Positions 26,758 to 35,492 are shown, counted from the first letter of the stretch. The stretch: 64,000 nt of DNA from Streptomyces griseoflavus (GCF_014649995.1 NZ_BMUC01000001.1:676865-740864); one strand, 5' to 3'. Numbers and translations: made by a program. The notes: generated by a model from the sequence alone, not told the origin.

Positions 26758-27569
26758 TGTCCGTCGTCGTCGCCAGCGATCTCGACCGCACCCTCATCTA
26801 CTCCGCCGCCGCCCTCGCCCTCACCATGCCCGACGCGCGGGCCCCGAGGCTGCTGTGCGTGGAGGTCCACGAGAGCAGGCCGCTGTCCTTCATGACGGAG
26901 ACGGCGGCCCGGCTGCTCACCGAACTCGGTGACGAGGCCCTCTTCGTCCCCACGACGACCCGCACCCGCAAGCAGTACCAGCGCATCAACCTGCCCGGCC
27001 CCCGGCCCACGTACGCGATCTGCACCAACGGCGGCCACATCCTGGTCGACGGTGAACCGGACCGGGACTGGCACGCCCGGGTGCTCGCCCGGCTGGCCGA
27101 CGAGTGCGCCCCGCTGTCCGAGGTCCGGGAGCACCTGCTGCGGACCGCCGACCCGGTGTGGGTGCGCAAGCACCGCGTCGCCGAGGACCTCTTCGCCTAC
27201 CTGGTCGTGGAGCGCGAACTGCTGCGCGAGGAGTGGGTGAAGGAACTCGCGGTGTGGGCGGAGAACCGCGGCTGGACGGTGTCCCTCCAGGGCCGCAAGA
27301 TCTACGCCGTGCCGAAGCCGCTCACCAAGAGCGCCGCCCTGCGCGAGGTCGCCCGCCGCTCCGGCGCGGACCTCACCCTCGCCGCCGGTGACTCCCTCCT
27401 CGACGCCGACCTGCTCCTCGCCGCCGACCGGGGCTGGCGTCCCGGCCACGGAGAGCTCGCCGACGCCGACTGGACGGCGCCCGCGGTCAGGGCCCTGCCC
27501 GAGCGGGGCGTCCTCGCCGGGGAGCGCATCCTGCGCGAGCTCCTGCGGACGGTCCGCTCGCCGCGCTGA
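26757..27569 (+). CDS. HAD-family phosphatase of the Ter biosynthetic module
   Basis: A 270-residue haloacid-dehalogenase hydrolase. Motif I is ASDLDRTLIY (residues 6-15, with D8 and D10 as nucleophile and acid), motif II the Thr-rich VPTTTRT (about 63), motif III the Lys in KPLTKSAAL (about 189), and motif IV GDSLLDADLL (about 214). A Cof-type cap domain lies between motifs II and III. It probably removes a phosphate from the product of the phosphoribosyltransferases encoded just upstream. Start and stop codons overlap by one base (TGATG), so translation is coupled. A strong terminator at 27594-27634 ends the operon. Confidence 0.9.
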   Translation: MSVVVASDLDRTLIYSAAALALTMPDARAPRLLCVEVHESRPLSFMTETAARLLTELGDEALFVPTTTRTRKQYQRINLPGPRPTYAICTNGGHILVDGEPDRDWHARVLARLADECAPLSEVREHLLRTADPVWVRKHRVAEDLFAYLVVERELLREEWVKELAVWAENRGWTVSLQGRKIYAVPKPLTKSAALREVARRSGADLTLAAGDSLLDADLLLAADRGWRPGHGELADADWTAPAVRALPERGVLAGERILRELLRTVRSPR

Positions 27570-27593
27570 CCCCGCACGACCTCGGAGGACGGC

Positions 27594-27634
27594 GGCGCGC
27601 GTCACCCCGCCCGTGCGGTGGGGTGACGCGCGCC
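27594..27634. terminator. Terminator of the Ter enzymatic operon
   Basis: A 15-bp perfect stem, 27594-27608 with 27620-27634, between the convergent HAD and DedA genes. Confidence 0.8.
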
Positions 27635-27655
27635 GGCCGGCCCGCGACTCCGCGC

Positions 27656-28456
27656 TCAGCGCTCCCGTCCGCGGCCGGTGGGCTCGTAGGCGCCGGTGAC
27701 GCGCAGCTGCCGGGTGGGGTGGTCCTCCTCGCCGGCCTCCGACGCGGCTGTCTCCCCGGGCGTGTCCCGGCCGTCACGCCGCCGGCGTCCGGCCCCGGGC
27801 CGCCGCAGCCGCAGCACCACGAAGACCAGCACCGCCAGCGCAGCCGCTCCGAGGGCCACCTTCGAGTACGCCGAGGCGAACGACGTGACCTGTTCCCAGT
27901 TGTCGCCCAGCAGATAGCCCGCGAGCACGAACGCGGTGTTCCAGATCGCGCTGCCCAGCGTGGTCAGACCGAGGAACACCGGGAGCCGCATGCGCTCCAC
28001 ACCGGCCGGGACGGAGATGAGACTGCGGAAGATCGGGATCATCCGGCCGAAGAACACGGCCTTGGTCCCGTGCCGCAGGAACCACGCCTCCGTCTTCTCG
28101 ATGTCGGAGACCTTCACCAGCGGCAGCCGCCCCGCGAGGGCGACGGTGCGGTCCCGGCCCAGCAGCGCGCCGACCCCGTAGAGGGCGAGCGCGCCGATCA
28201 CCGAGCCCGCGGTGGTCCACAGCAGCACGGCGAGCAGCCCCATCCGGCCGGTACTCGCGGTGAAGCCGGCCATCGGCAGGATCACCTCGCTGGGCAGCGG
28301 CGGGAAGAGGTTCTCCAGCGCGATGGCGAGTCCGGCGCCGGGGGCACCCATCGTGTCCATGAGGTCATGGACCCACTGCGGCCCGGGGCCGCCTTGGGCC
28401 GCGACCGTCACCAGGGCCGCGTCCGGTGCCGTCAACTGCGCTGTGAGTGCCGTCAT
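27656..28456 (-). CDS. DedA-family membrane protein
   Basis: A 266-residue polytopic membrane protein with four to five hydrophobic segments. Diagnostic pieces are the glycine/proline re-entrant stretch ENLFPPLPSEVILPMAG (about residues 48-64) and the FFGRMIPIFRSLISVPAG motif (about 141-158). DedA proteins act as lipid scramblases or flippases that recycle undecaprenyl phosphate or phosphatidylethanolamine and are needed for envelope integrity. The C-terminal 45 residues are a charged cytosolic tail. It is convergent with the Ter operon. Confidence 0.9.
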   Translation of the reverse strand: MTALTAQLTAPDAALVTVAAQGGPGPQWVHDLMDTMGAPGAGLAIALENLFPPLPSEVILPMAGFTASTGRMGLLAVLLWTTAGSVIGALALYGVGALLGRDRTVALAGRLPLVKVSDIEKTEAWFLRHGTKAVFFGRMIPIFRSLISVPAGVERMRLPVFLGLTTLGSAIWNTAFVLAGYLLGDNWEQVTSFASAYSKVALGAAALAVLVFVVLRLRRPGAGRRRRDGRDTPGETAASEAGEEDHPTRQLRVTGAYEPTGRGRER

Positions 28457-28606
28457 GCCGTCCAGGCTAGGAATCCGTAGCTGAAGGGAGGCTGAGGAGG
28501 ACCGCGCACCCTGTCACGGGTACGGGCCACCACAGCCGTCGCTCACGGGTTTCCACGCCGGGCGTGCTCACACACGCCGATTCGGGCGGGCCGGGCCGGC
28601 AGCGCG

Positions 28607-28828
28607 TCAGCCGCAGCAGCCGCCCCCGCAGCAGCCGCCACCGCCGCCGCCCGCGGGGGGCGCGGGGGCCGCGGCCGACGCGGTGCCGCCCACCGCGACC
28701 GTGGAGAGGAGCTTCACCGTGTCGTCGTGGCCGGCGGGGCAGGCCGCGGGGGCGGAGGACTCCGCCATGGGACGGCTCAGTTCGAAGGTGTCGCCGCAGG
28801 TCCGGCAGCGGTACTCGTAGCGAGGCAT
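28607..28828 (-). CDS. FmdB-type zinc-ribbon protein with Gly/Cys tail
   Basis: A 73-residue protein. The N-terminus has the FmdB zinc ribbon MPRYEYRCRTCG with a second CP.GH segment about 28 residues on. The C-terminus is an unusual Gly/Cys run ending GGGGGGCCGGGCCG, which could bind another metal. Function is unknown; zinc ribbons of this type are proposed to be regulatory or nucleic-acid-binding. ATG 28828 fits the family better than GTG 28834. It lies 37 bases after the coiled-coil gene on the same strand, so they may be co-transcribed. Confidence 0.85.
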   Translation of the reverse strand: MPRYEYRCRTCGDTFELSRPMAESSAPAACPAGHDDTVKLLSTVAVGGTASAAAPAPPAGGGGGGCCGGGCCG

Positions 28829-28865
28829 GGGCACAGGTTAGCCGGGCCGGCCGCCGGCGTGTGCG

Positions 28866-30296
28866 TCAGTGAGCGCCGCCGCCCCGCTCCTCGCGAATGC
28901 GGGCCACCACGTCGCTCACCGCCGCCCGTACCGTCTCCGTCTCCGTCAGGAAGTGCCAGTAGTCGGGGTGGCGGCCCTCCAGACCGGCGACGGCCCGCTC
29001 CAGCCGGGCGACGGCGTCGTCCAGCGGGCGGGCGTCACGCGGATCGGGAGTGTTGCGGCCGGCCATCGCCAGCCGCTGCGCGTCCCGGATGGCGAAGCGG
29101 GTGCGTTCGATCTCCTGCTCGGGGTCCTTCTGCACGGCGTTCAGCCGCCGCAGCCGGTCACCGGCGGCCGAGACCGCCTCGTCGGTCGTGTTCAGCAGGG
29201 CCCGCGCGGTCGACAGCAGCGCGGTCGCGTCCGCCCAGCGCTGCTGCTCACGGGCGGTCCTGGCCTCGGCGAGCCTGCTCTCGGCCCGCGCCACGTTCTC
29301 CGCGGCGACCTCGGGCACGTTCTGCAGGTCCTCCCAGCAGGCGACGGTGAAACGGCGGCGCAGCTCGCTCAGTATCGGTTCGACCTGCGCGGAGCGGGTG
29401 GTGAGGGCCTGGGCGCGGGTGCGCAGGGAGACCAGCCGGCGGTCGATCTCGGCGGCCCGCTCCGGCAGCCGCTCGGCCTCGACGCGCACGGCCTCGGCCT
29501 CGCGCGTGACGCGTTCGGCCCGCTCCAGGGTCGCGGGCACGCCGTGCTGCCCGGCCCCCTGGTTCAGCTTGGTCAGCTCCGGCGAGAGCGTCGCGAGCCG
29601 GGCGGCGAGGTCGTCGGCCGCGAGCCCGGAGCCGCGTGCGGTGTCGAGGGCCTCGGACGCGGCCAGCAGCGCCTGCCGGGCCCGTTCCACGGAGGGCGCG
29701 AGCCGGGCGAGCTGGGTCTCGGCCTTGCCCAGGAGCGGGCCGAGCCCGTCGGCGAACCGGTCCAGCTCCTGCTTGACCCGCCCCAGTTCCTCCTGGGCGG
29801 CGGTCAGCTGGGCGCGGGCCTGGGACGCCGCCGACGCCTCCAGGTCGTCCCGGTCCAGGTCGTGGGAGTCGACGGCGTCGATGTACCGGTGGCTGGCCTC
29901 GTCGATGCGCCGGCCGAGCGCCTCGAAGTCGGAGACGACGCGGCGGGCGGCGGGCGAGGAGTCGACGGCGGTGATCGTCTCGATGGAGATCCGCAGATCG
30001 CGCTGTGCGGTGTCGAGTTCGTAGAACGCGGCCGCCGCCGCGTCCTTCGCGGCCTGCGCCTCCGCACGCTGGTTCTCGGCCCGCCCGCCGAACCAGCGCC
30101 GGGTCCCGCCGCCGGCGAACGCGGCGGGCAGCAGCAGCGCCGCGACCAGCGGCAGCCCCGCGAGGGCGAACGCCTCCCGCAGCGGGCCGGGGGCCCGGCG
30201 GGCGCGCGGCCCCGGCGGCCGGAGCGACGGGGCGCGGCGGGTGCGGGGCACACGCGGTCCCGACGGCGAGTACGGCCGCGCTGGTATCGCCGTCAC
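28866..30296 (-). CDS. Membrane-anchored coiled-coil protein
   Basis: A 476-residue protein. A basic, proline-rich cytosolic start (residues 1-38) is followed by one hydrophobic segment (about 43-64) and then some 400 residues of nearly continuous, charged heptad-type helix (for example AKDAAAAAFYELDTAQRDL, AQLTAAQEELGRVKQELDRF). No catalytic motif is recognised. It resembles a family of Streptomyces coiled-coil envelope proteins; its topology suggests the helical part is outside the membrane. The GTG at 30296 has GGAGAGG a few bases upstream. Confidence 0.75.
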   Translation of the reverse strand: MTAIPARPYSPSGPRVPRTRRAPSLRPPGPRARRAPGPLREAFALAGLPLVAALLLPAAFAGGGTRRWFGGRAENQRAEAQAAKDAAAAAFYELDTAQRDLRISIETITAVDSSPAARRVVSDFEALGRRIDEASHRYIDAVDSHDLDRDDLEASAASQARAQLTAAQEELGRVKQELDRFADGLGPLLGKAETQLARLAPSVERARQALLAASEALDTARGSGLAADDLAARLATLSPELTKLNQGAGQHGVPATLERAERVTREAEAVRVEAERLPERAAEIDRRLVSLRTRAQALTTRSAQVEPILSELRRRFTVACWEDLQNVPEVAAENVARAESRLAEARTAREQQRWADATALLSTARALLNTTDEAVSAAGDRLRRLNAVQKDPEQEIERTRFAIRDAQRLAMAGRNTPDPRDARPLDDAVARLERAVAGLEGRHPDYWHFLTETETVRAAVSDVVARIREERGGGAH

Positions 30297-30370
30297 ATCC
30301 CTCTCCCGTACTGTCGTCCGCCCTGCCCGGTGTCATTGTCCCACCGGTGGAGGACGAACACACGGGCCCG

Positions 30371-31171
30371 TCAGTTCGCCGTACGGACCGTGAGATTCCC
30401 GTCGCCGGTGCGGGCGGTCACCCGGTGGGGGCTGGAGGAGTCGCGGGTCACGGACACGTCCTCGCCGCCGTCACCCGTCCGCGTGTCCACCCGGTAGCCG
30501 GCCGGGGGCAGTTCGATGGTCGTCGAGCCGTCGCCGCTGCGGGACTCCACCAGGTCGGGCACGGCGCCGAGTTCGAGGTGGACCGAGCCGTCGCCGCTGT
30601 GGACGCGCACCGTGCGGGAGGAGACCCGGGCGCGCACGGATCCGTCGCCGGTGCGCAGCTCCAGGGGGCCGGTGGTGTCGGTGACGTGGACCGAGCCGTC
30701 CGTCGTCCGGATGCTCAGCGCGTCGCGGAAGCCCTCGGCGCGCACGCTGCCGTCCTTGTCCTCGACCTCGACGGTGACGCCCCTGGGCACCTCGATGCGG
30801 TGCCGGGCGTCGCAGTCGACGACGAGGCCCGAGCACTTCTGGCGCAGCACCAGCCGGTCGCCGTCCATGGACCAGGTGCTCTCCGCGTCGGAGCCCACGA
30901 CGACCCTGCCCCGGAACCAGCGGGTGACCTCGATCCGGCCCGCGGGGTGGTCGTCGGCCGCGACGATCTCCAGGGCGGAGTCGTCGGAGTCGATGGTCAG
31001 CGTGCGGCCCGGCAGGCCGAAGGACCGGCGGTCGGGATCGTCGTCCCCGGCGGCCGACGTCCCGCAGGCGCCGAGTCCCGCGACGAGCACCGCGACGGCC
31101 CCGGTGAGGGCGAGCGGCCGCGTCCACGCGGTACGGGTGGTGCGGGTCGCGGTGCGGGACGTGCGGGTCAT
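30371..31171 (-). CDS. Lipoprotein with DUF4097-type beta-repeat domain
   Basis: A 266-residue exported lipoprotein. A Thr/Arg-rich n-region, hydrophobic core and lipobox LGAC (about residues 30-33) predict lipidation at Cys. The mature part is a right-handed beta-helix-like series of short repeats centred on GDGS (DGSVHVTDTTG, TGDGSVRARVSS, SGDGSVHLELG, SGDGSTTIELP, TGDGGEDVSV, TGDGNLTV), the DUF4097 pattern also seen in bactofilin-like and adhesin-like repeats. It probably sits on the outer face of the membrane; function unknown. The ATG at 31171 has GGGGGAG upstream. Confidence 0.87.
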   Translation of the reverse strand: MTRTSRTATRTTRTAWTRPLALTGAVAVLVAGLGACGTSAAGDDDPDRRSFGLPGRTLTIDSDDSALEIVAADDHPAGRIEVTRWFRGRVVVGSDAESTWSMDGDRLVLRQKCSGLVVDCDARHRIEVPRGVTVEVEDKDGSVRAEGFRDALSIRTTDGSVHVTDTTGPLELRTGDGSVRARVSSRTVRVHSGDGSVHLELGAVPDLVESRSGDGSTTIELPPAGYRVDTRTGDGGEDVSVTRDSSSPHRVTARTGDGNLTVRTAN

Positions 31172-31415
31172 GGTGGTCTCCCCCTGGGCCGGACGGTGGC
31201 GCGCCCGACAGCCGTGTTCGAGCACTCTTCGACCGTACGGACGCACGGCCCGGCGGGGGATCCGGGCCGCTCCCGGATCAGGGGTGGGGATATCCCCAGG
31301 AAAACCCCGGGAGAGTGCCGCGCGGCCCCCGCGGGACCTCGGGATACGGGTGTGCCGGACCGCGCCCCGGGCCATGTAGGCTGTCGACTCGACCTGGGCA
31401 CGCGGCCCGGGCCCC

Positions 31416-31487
<72 letters not shown>

Positions 31488-31494
31488 CCGTGAC

Positions 31495-31529
31495 CGACGG
31501 CCTCCGGAGACTCTGTCCGGAGGCCGTCG
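31495..31529. terminator. Stem-loop after tRNA-Val
   Basis: Perfect 14-bp stem, CGACGGCCTCCGGA (31495-31508) with its complement (31516-31529), loop of 7. It also ends the minus-strand gene that stops at 31538. Confidence 0.8.
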
Positions 31530-31537
31530 TCGTGCGC

Positions 31538-31903
31538 TCACGACGAGCCCCGCGCGCCCCCTCCCGTGCCCTCGGCCGTGTCCTCGTGGACGTGCTTGAG
31601 CCGGCTGCGGGCGTGGACCCGGTCGGAGCCGCCGACCGCGGCCCAGTAGCGGTGGCCGCTGACGAAGACCGCGAGCTCGTGCTCCCGCCGTCTGAGCTTC
31701 TCCACCTCGGCCTGTTCGTCCTCGGTCCAGCCCGGCGAGGCGGGGCGCTCGACCTTCCGCCAGCCGTTGTCGTCACTGAACCCGTCGAGGGGTTCCACCG
31801 ACCAGGGGAGCCGCTTCAGCAGGGCCGACAACTCGGCCCTGACCTGGTGCAGTTCCTCCTGACCGGCGAGGAGGTCACTCGGAAAGTCATAGGTCGCAGC
31901 CAC
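31538..31903 (-). CDS. Small conserved hypothetical protein
   Basis: A 121-residue acidic, helical cytosolic protein (AATYDFPSDLLAGQEEL, then LSALLKRLPWSVEPLDGF and WTEDEQAEVEKLRRREHEL). No known catalytic motif. The frame is open to 31966, but the GTG at 31903 is preferred: a TATTAT -10 box (complement of 31910-31915) ends 6 bases before it and there is no ribosome binding site, so a leaderless message starting at the GTG is likely. Confidence 0.75.
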   Translation of the reverse strand: MAATYDFPSDLLAGQEELHQVRAELSALLKRLPWSVEPLDGFSDDNGWRKVERPASPGWTEDEQAEVEKLRRREHELAVFVSGHRYWAAVGGSDRVHARSRLKHVHEDTAEGTGGGARGSS

Positions 31904-32013
31904 AGCGCAATAATACGCCTGTTCGATTTTGGGTGGCGAGTTGCCGGAGGGTCTTCCCCCGCGCATTCGTTCGTTCGTGGCCGTACGCGGGCACCGCGCG
32001 TCAGACTGGGGGC

Positions 32014-32247
32014 ATGTGCCGGAGTATCAAGACCCTGCGTCCGCCCGTGCTGCCCGAGGAGGCGACGGAGGAGGAGATCAGGGCCGCGGCCCTGCAGTAC
32101 GTGAGGAAGGTGTCCGGCTTCCGCGCGCCGGCGGCGCACAACCGCGAGGTGTTCGAGCGGGCGGTGGAAGCGATCACCGAGGCGACCGCGGAGCTGCTGG
32201 ACGGCCTGGAGGTCCGCGGGGCCGCCGCGCGGCAGGCGGCCGGTTAG
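32014..32247 (+). CDS. DUF2277 family protein
   Basis: A 77-residue protein starting MCRSIKTLRPP, with the helical middle ATEEEIRAAALQYVRKVSGFRAP characteristic of DUF2277. The family is small, widespread and uncharacterised. The start may be leaderless: CAGACT at 32002-32007 is correctly spaced as a -10 for initiation on the ATG at 32014, although GGGGG just before could be a weak ribosome binding site. Confidence 0.85.
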   Translation: MCRSIKTLRPPVLPEEATEEEIRAAALQYVRKVSGFRAPAAHNREVFERAVEAITEATAELLDGLEVRGAAARQAAG

Positions 32248-32290
32248 TCCGCGGCGCCGGCCCTCCGGGGGACGGGGCCCGGTCCGGGGC

Positions 32291-32899
32291 CTACGAAGCC
32301 TCCGAGGGCCGGGGGTGCGGCCTGCGGCGCATCAGGAAGCCCGCTCCCGCGCCCGCCGCGAACAGCGCGCCGACCGACACCGCCGTCGCCAGCCACGTCG
32401 CGCCCAGCCAGTGGGCGCCGAAGTAGCCCAGGGCCACGCTGTAGCCCGCCCAGGACACTCCCGCCAGCGCGGACCAGGGCAGGAAGTCGCGGGCACGGTG
32501 CCGTGCGGCGCCGGCGCCGAGGGAGACCACCGAGCGGCCGGCCGGGGCGAACCGGGCGAGGACGACCAGCGCGCCGCCCCCTCGCGCCAGCGCCGCGCCG
32601 AGACGGTCCTGCGCCCCGCTCAGCCGCCGGGAGCGGGCGATGGCCCGGTCCAGGCGGGCGCCGCCGCGCCAGGCGAGGCGGTAGGCGACCAGGTCGCCGA
32701 GGACGGACGCGGTGGCCGCGCAGAGCGTCAGCGCCAGGATGTCCGGCACGTCGGTCGCCGTACCGGCCGCGGCCGCCGTGGCCGCCGTGATCACCAGGAC
32801 CCCGCTGGGCAGGACCGGGAGGAAAACGTCGAGCAGGACCGACAGGGCCACCACCGCATAGATCCACGGGCTGCCGACCAGCGACCCCAGACTCTCCAC
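32291..32899 (-). CDS. DedA/SNARE-associated family membrane protein
   Basis: A 202-residue polytopic protein with about five hydrophobic segments. The DedA pattern is visible: VLLDVFLPVLPSGVLVITAA re-entrant stretch (here about residues 19-38) and LARFAPAGRSVVSLGAG (about 118-134). It is shorter than the DedA protein at 27656-28456. The GTG at 32899 is chosen for the GGGGAG 5 bases upstream; the frame extends to 33304 but that part is not hydrophobic or conserved. Probable lipid scramblase role in the envelope. Confidence 0.85.
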   Translation of the reverse strand: MESLGSLVGSPWIYAVVALSVLLDVFLPVLPSGVLVITAATAAAAGTATDVPDILALTLCAATASVLGDLVAYRLAWRGGARLDRAIARSRRLSGAQDRLGAALARGGGALVVLARFAPAGRSVVSLGAGAARHRARDFLPWSALAGVSWAGYSVALGYFGAHWLGATWLATAVSVGALFAAGAGAGFLMRRRPHPRPSEAS

Positions 32900-33097
32900 C
32901 CGAACTCCCCGTAGCGCCCCCGTGGGCCAGATCCGGCCGTGCTGACGCGGGGGCGGCAGGAGTGGCAGAAGTGTGGCCGATGACAGCCATACAGCGTACG
33001 CCCGGTAAGTGACAGAAAGGTCACGGGGGGTTCGCGCGCCCGCTGTCCGCCGTTCGCCTTCCGGCCGGTGGGTCCCCGGAGGGCCGGGCGTGCGGGA

Positions 33098-33126
33098 CGC
33101 CCTCCCCGAGGTGCCGGGGGAGGGCG
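33098..33126 (-). terminator. Stem-loop after the DoxX gene
   Basis: Arms CGCCCTCCCC (33098-33107) and GGGGAGGGCG (33117-33126), 13 bases beyond the stop of the DoxX gene. Confidence 0.65.
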
Positions 33127-33138
33127 CCGCGCGGTCGG

Positions 33139-33594
33139 TCAGGCGGTCACCGGGGTCCGCTCCGTCGTCCGCCGGCCGTCCGGGGAGGAGGAGCGCCGGG
33201 CGAACAGGCGGTCCAGGCCGAAGGCGCCGGAGCCGGTGAACACCAGCAGGAACATGGCCCAGCAGTACAGGGCCGCGCCCTCGCCGTGGTTCTGGATGGG
33301 CCACAGGGCGTCGGGCTGGTGGACCGTGAAGTACGCGTACGCCATGGCGCCGGACGAGAGGAACGCCGCCGCCCGGGTGGCGAGGCCGAGCAGGACCAGG
33401 CAGCCGCCGACGAGTTCGATCAGGGCCGCGTACCAGCGCGGCCAGGCGCCCGCCTCGACGGCGCCGCCGGCGCCGTCCACGCCGCCGAGCAGGCCCAGCA
33501 GGGCCACGGCGCCGTGGCAGGCGAAGAGCAGCCCGACGACTATGCGGAACAGGCCCAGCGCGTACGGCTGGGCACTGTTGAGCCTTTCACTCAT
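33139..33594 (-). CDS. DoxX-family membrane protein
   Basis: A 151-residue protein with four transmembrane helices (about residues 11-33, 56-77, 80-97, 108-128). It has the DoxX hallmarks RIVVGLLFACHG in helix 1 and LVGGCLVLLGLATR in helix 2. Relatives take part in thiol or redox homeostasis at the membrane, sometimes with superoxide dismutase. ATG with GGAGA upstream. A palindrome overlies its promoter at 33689-33698, suggesting local repression. Confidence 0.88.
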   Translation of the reverse strand: MSERLNSAQPYALGLFRIVVGLLFACHGAVALLGLLGGVDGAGGAVEAGAWPRWYAALIELVGGCLVLLGLATRAAAFLSSGAMAYAYFTVHQPDALWPIQNHGEGAALYCWAMFLLVFTGSGAFGLDRLFARRSSSPDGRRTTERTPVTA

Positions 33595-33666
33595 GGGGGG
33601 TCTCCTTCGGTCAGGCCGGCCCCCGCGGACGGGGCCGGTCCGGGGGCGGAACCGAGTCGGATTCCC

Positions 33667-33698
33667 ACGCTAGAAACGCGCGACGCTTACTTGCAAGT
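33667..33698 (-). promoter_or_regulatory. DoxX promoter with ACTTGCAAGT palindrome
   Basis: On the minus strand: -35 TTGCAA (complement of 33691-33696), 18-base spacer, -10 TAGCGT (complement of 33667-33672). The 10-base palindrome ACTTGCAAGT (33689-33698) covers the -35, a typical operator placement for a MarR- or HxlR-type repressor. Confidence 0.5.
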
Positions 33699-33821
33699 TC
33701 AACATTCGGCCAGGAATCGCGCCCCTTCCGGGCGCCCCGGGGACCCGCCGTCGCACGTCAGTACGGTCCTCGGTCCACTCCCTCGCCCACGGGCGTGACC
33801 GGATCCACCTCCCGCCGCACA

Positions 33822-33838
33822 GGCGCCTCACAGGCGCC
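33822..33838 (-). terminator. Small hairpin after the PhoD-like gene
   Basis: GGCGCCT-CAC-AGGCGCC, 7-bp stem, 8 bases beyond the stop codon of the gene ending at 33846. The rest of the 250-base gap to 33595 holds the DoxX promoter. Confidence 0.4.
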
Positions 33839-33845
33839 GTCGGAC

Positions 33846-35492
33846 TCAACGGCTCAGCCGGGTCTCCGACACCGTCCTGAGGCGCACACCGGCGGCCCCC
33901 CGCCGCGCGTGCTCCAGCCGCAGCACCGCCGAGCGCCCGTGGGCGGTCAGCGTCATGAGCTGGTTGCCGAACCAGGGCCCGCCCGTCTTGCGCCAGCTCA
34001 CCGCGGGCCGGTCCAGACCGCCGTGCCACGCGAAGACCCGTCCGAGCCCCCGGGCGAGGGAGCTCCACCCGAAACGGAAGCCGAGCCGTATCGACGCCGG
34101 GATCGAGTTGTGCACCGGGGAGCAGGTCAGCTGCACCACCCGGGCGTCCGGCGCCCCGCCCCCCGGCCAGCGCGGCTCCGCGACATAGGCGTGGTGGACG
34201 TCCCCGGAGAGCACGCACACCGTCGCCGGCGCCTCCGCCCCGGTACCGGCCTCGGCGATCAGCCCCGCCAGCCCGTCGAACGACTCGGGGAAGGCCGACC
34301 AGTGCTCCAGGTCCGCCGCGCGCCGCAGCTTCTCCCCGAAGCGCGCCCAGCGCGGGCCCTTGTCGCCCCGGCACAGGGCCGAGCACCAGGCCTCGGCGTC
34401 GTGCACCAGATGGGGCAGCAGCCAGGGCAGGGACGTACCGATCAGCAGGTGGTCGTACCCGTCGCGCCCGTCGAGGACCTGTGCGCGCAGCCAGGCGGCC
34501 TCGTCGTCGTCGAGCATGGAGCGCCGGCCCTCCTCCAGCACGCGGGCCGCGCGGCTGTCCACCATCACCATGCGCACCCGGCCGAAGTCGCGCCGGTAGC
34601 TCCAGCGCACGGCGGTCGCGTCCGCCTCGGCCTCGGAGGCGAAGGCGCGCAGCGCGCCGGTGCCGTCGGATCGCTCGCGCACGGCGGCGTAGAGCGGGTC
34701 GCTCTCCAGGTCGGCGGGGGAGAGGTTGCCCAGGTGCTGGTACACCCAGTACGACATCAGGCCGCTGAGCACCCGCTCGTGCCACCACGACGTGGCGCGC
34801 ATGTCCTCGACCCAGGAGGCGGAGGTGTTCCAGTCGTCGATGACGTCGTGGTCGTCGAAGATCATGCAGGTGGGCACGGTGGACAGCAGCCAGCGCACCT
34901 GGGGGTCGAGCCAGGACTCGTAGTAGAGGTGGGTGTACTCCTCGTAGTCCGCCACCTGGATGCCGGGCGGCTCCTTCAGGTCGCGGCGGCCGGCCAGCCA
35001 CTTCTGCGTGGCGTCGGAGGTCTCGTCCGCGTACACCTGGTCGCCGAGCAGCAGCAGGACGTCGGGCCGCTCGCCGGCCGGGTCCGCGGCGATGCGCTTG
35101 GCCAGGGCGTCGAGCGCGTCCGGGCCGACCGGGTCGGGCTCACCGGTGGGCGGGGAGGCCCACCGGCAGGAGCCGAAGGCGACGCGCGTCCGGTCGTCCG
35201 GGCCCGGGGTGGCGATCACGGAGGGCGGGAGCGAGGGGAAGGGGTCCTGCGGCAGCGGCCACACCCGGGTGCCGTCGAGGAAGACCTCGTACGGGGTGGC
35301 CGTCCCCGGCGCGAGTCCGGTGACCTGGACGAGCGCGTAGTCGTGTCCGGCGACGCGGAAGGTGCCGGCCTCCCCGCCGGGCCCTTCCGGGCAGCGCACC
35401 TCGACGGTGCCCGGCCCGTCGGTCTCGACCCACAGGGTCGCGGACGAGCCGTCGACGTACCTCAGCAGTGGTCCGAGCCGCAGTCCGGCCAT
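33846..35492 (-). CDS. PhoD-like alkaline phosphatase/phosphodiesterase
   Basis: A 548-residue metallophosphoesterase. An N-terminal fibronectin-like beta domain (residues about 1-95) precedes the catalytic domain, where the metal ligands appear as FGSCR (about 108), LLLLGDQVYADE (about 146-157), FDDHDVIDDWN (about 212-222) and LSGDVHHAYV (about 424-433). Unlike secreted PhoD it has no Tat or Sec signal, so it is probably cytosolic and may hydrolyse an intracellular phosphodiester. The usual phosphatase Cys/Tyr residues are retained. ATG 35492 overlaps no other gene. Confidence 0.9.
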   Translation of the reverse strand: MAGLRLGPLLRYVDGSSATLWVETDGPGTVEVRCPEGPGGEAGTFRVAGHDYALVQVTGLAPGTATPYEVFLDGTRVWPLPQDPFPSLPPSVIATPGPDDRTRVAFGSCRWASPPTGEPDPVGPDALDALAKRIAADPAGERPDVLLLLGDQVYADETSDATQKWLAGRRDLKEPPGIQVADYEEYTHLYYESWLDPQVRWLLSTVPTCMIFDDHDVIDDWNTSASWVEDMRATSWWHERVLSGLMSYWVYQHLGNLSPADLESDPLYAAVRERSDGTGALRAFASEAEADATAVRWSYRRDFGRVRMVMVDSRAARVLEEGRRSMLDDDEAAWLRAQVLDGRDGYDHLLIGTSLPWLLPHLVHDAEAWCSALCRGDKGPRWARFGEKLRRAADLEHWSAFPESFDGLAGLIAEAGTGAEAPATVCVLSGDVHHAYVAEPRWPGGGAPDARVVQLTCSPVHNSIPASIRLGFRFGWSSLARGLGRVFAWHGGLDRPAVSWRKTGGPWFGNQLMTLTAHGRSAVLRLEHARRGAAGVRLRTVSETRLSR

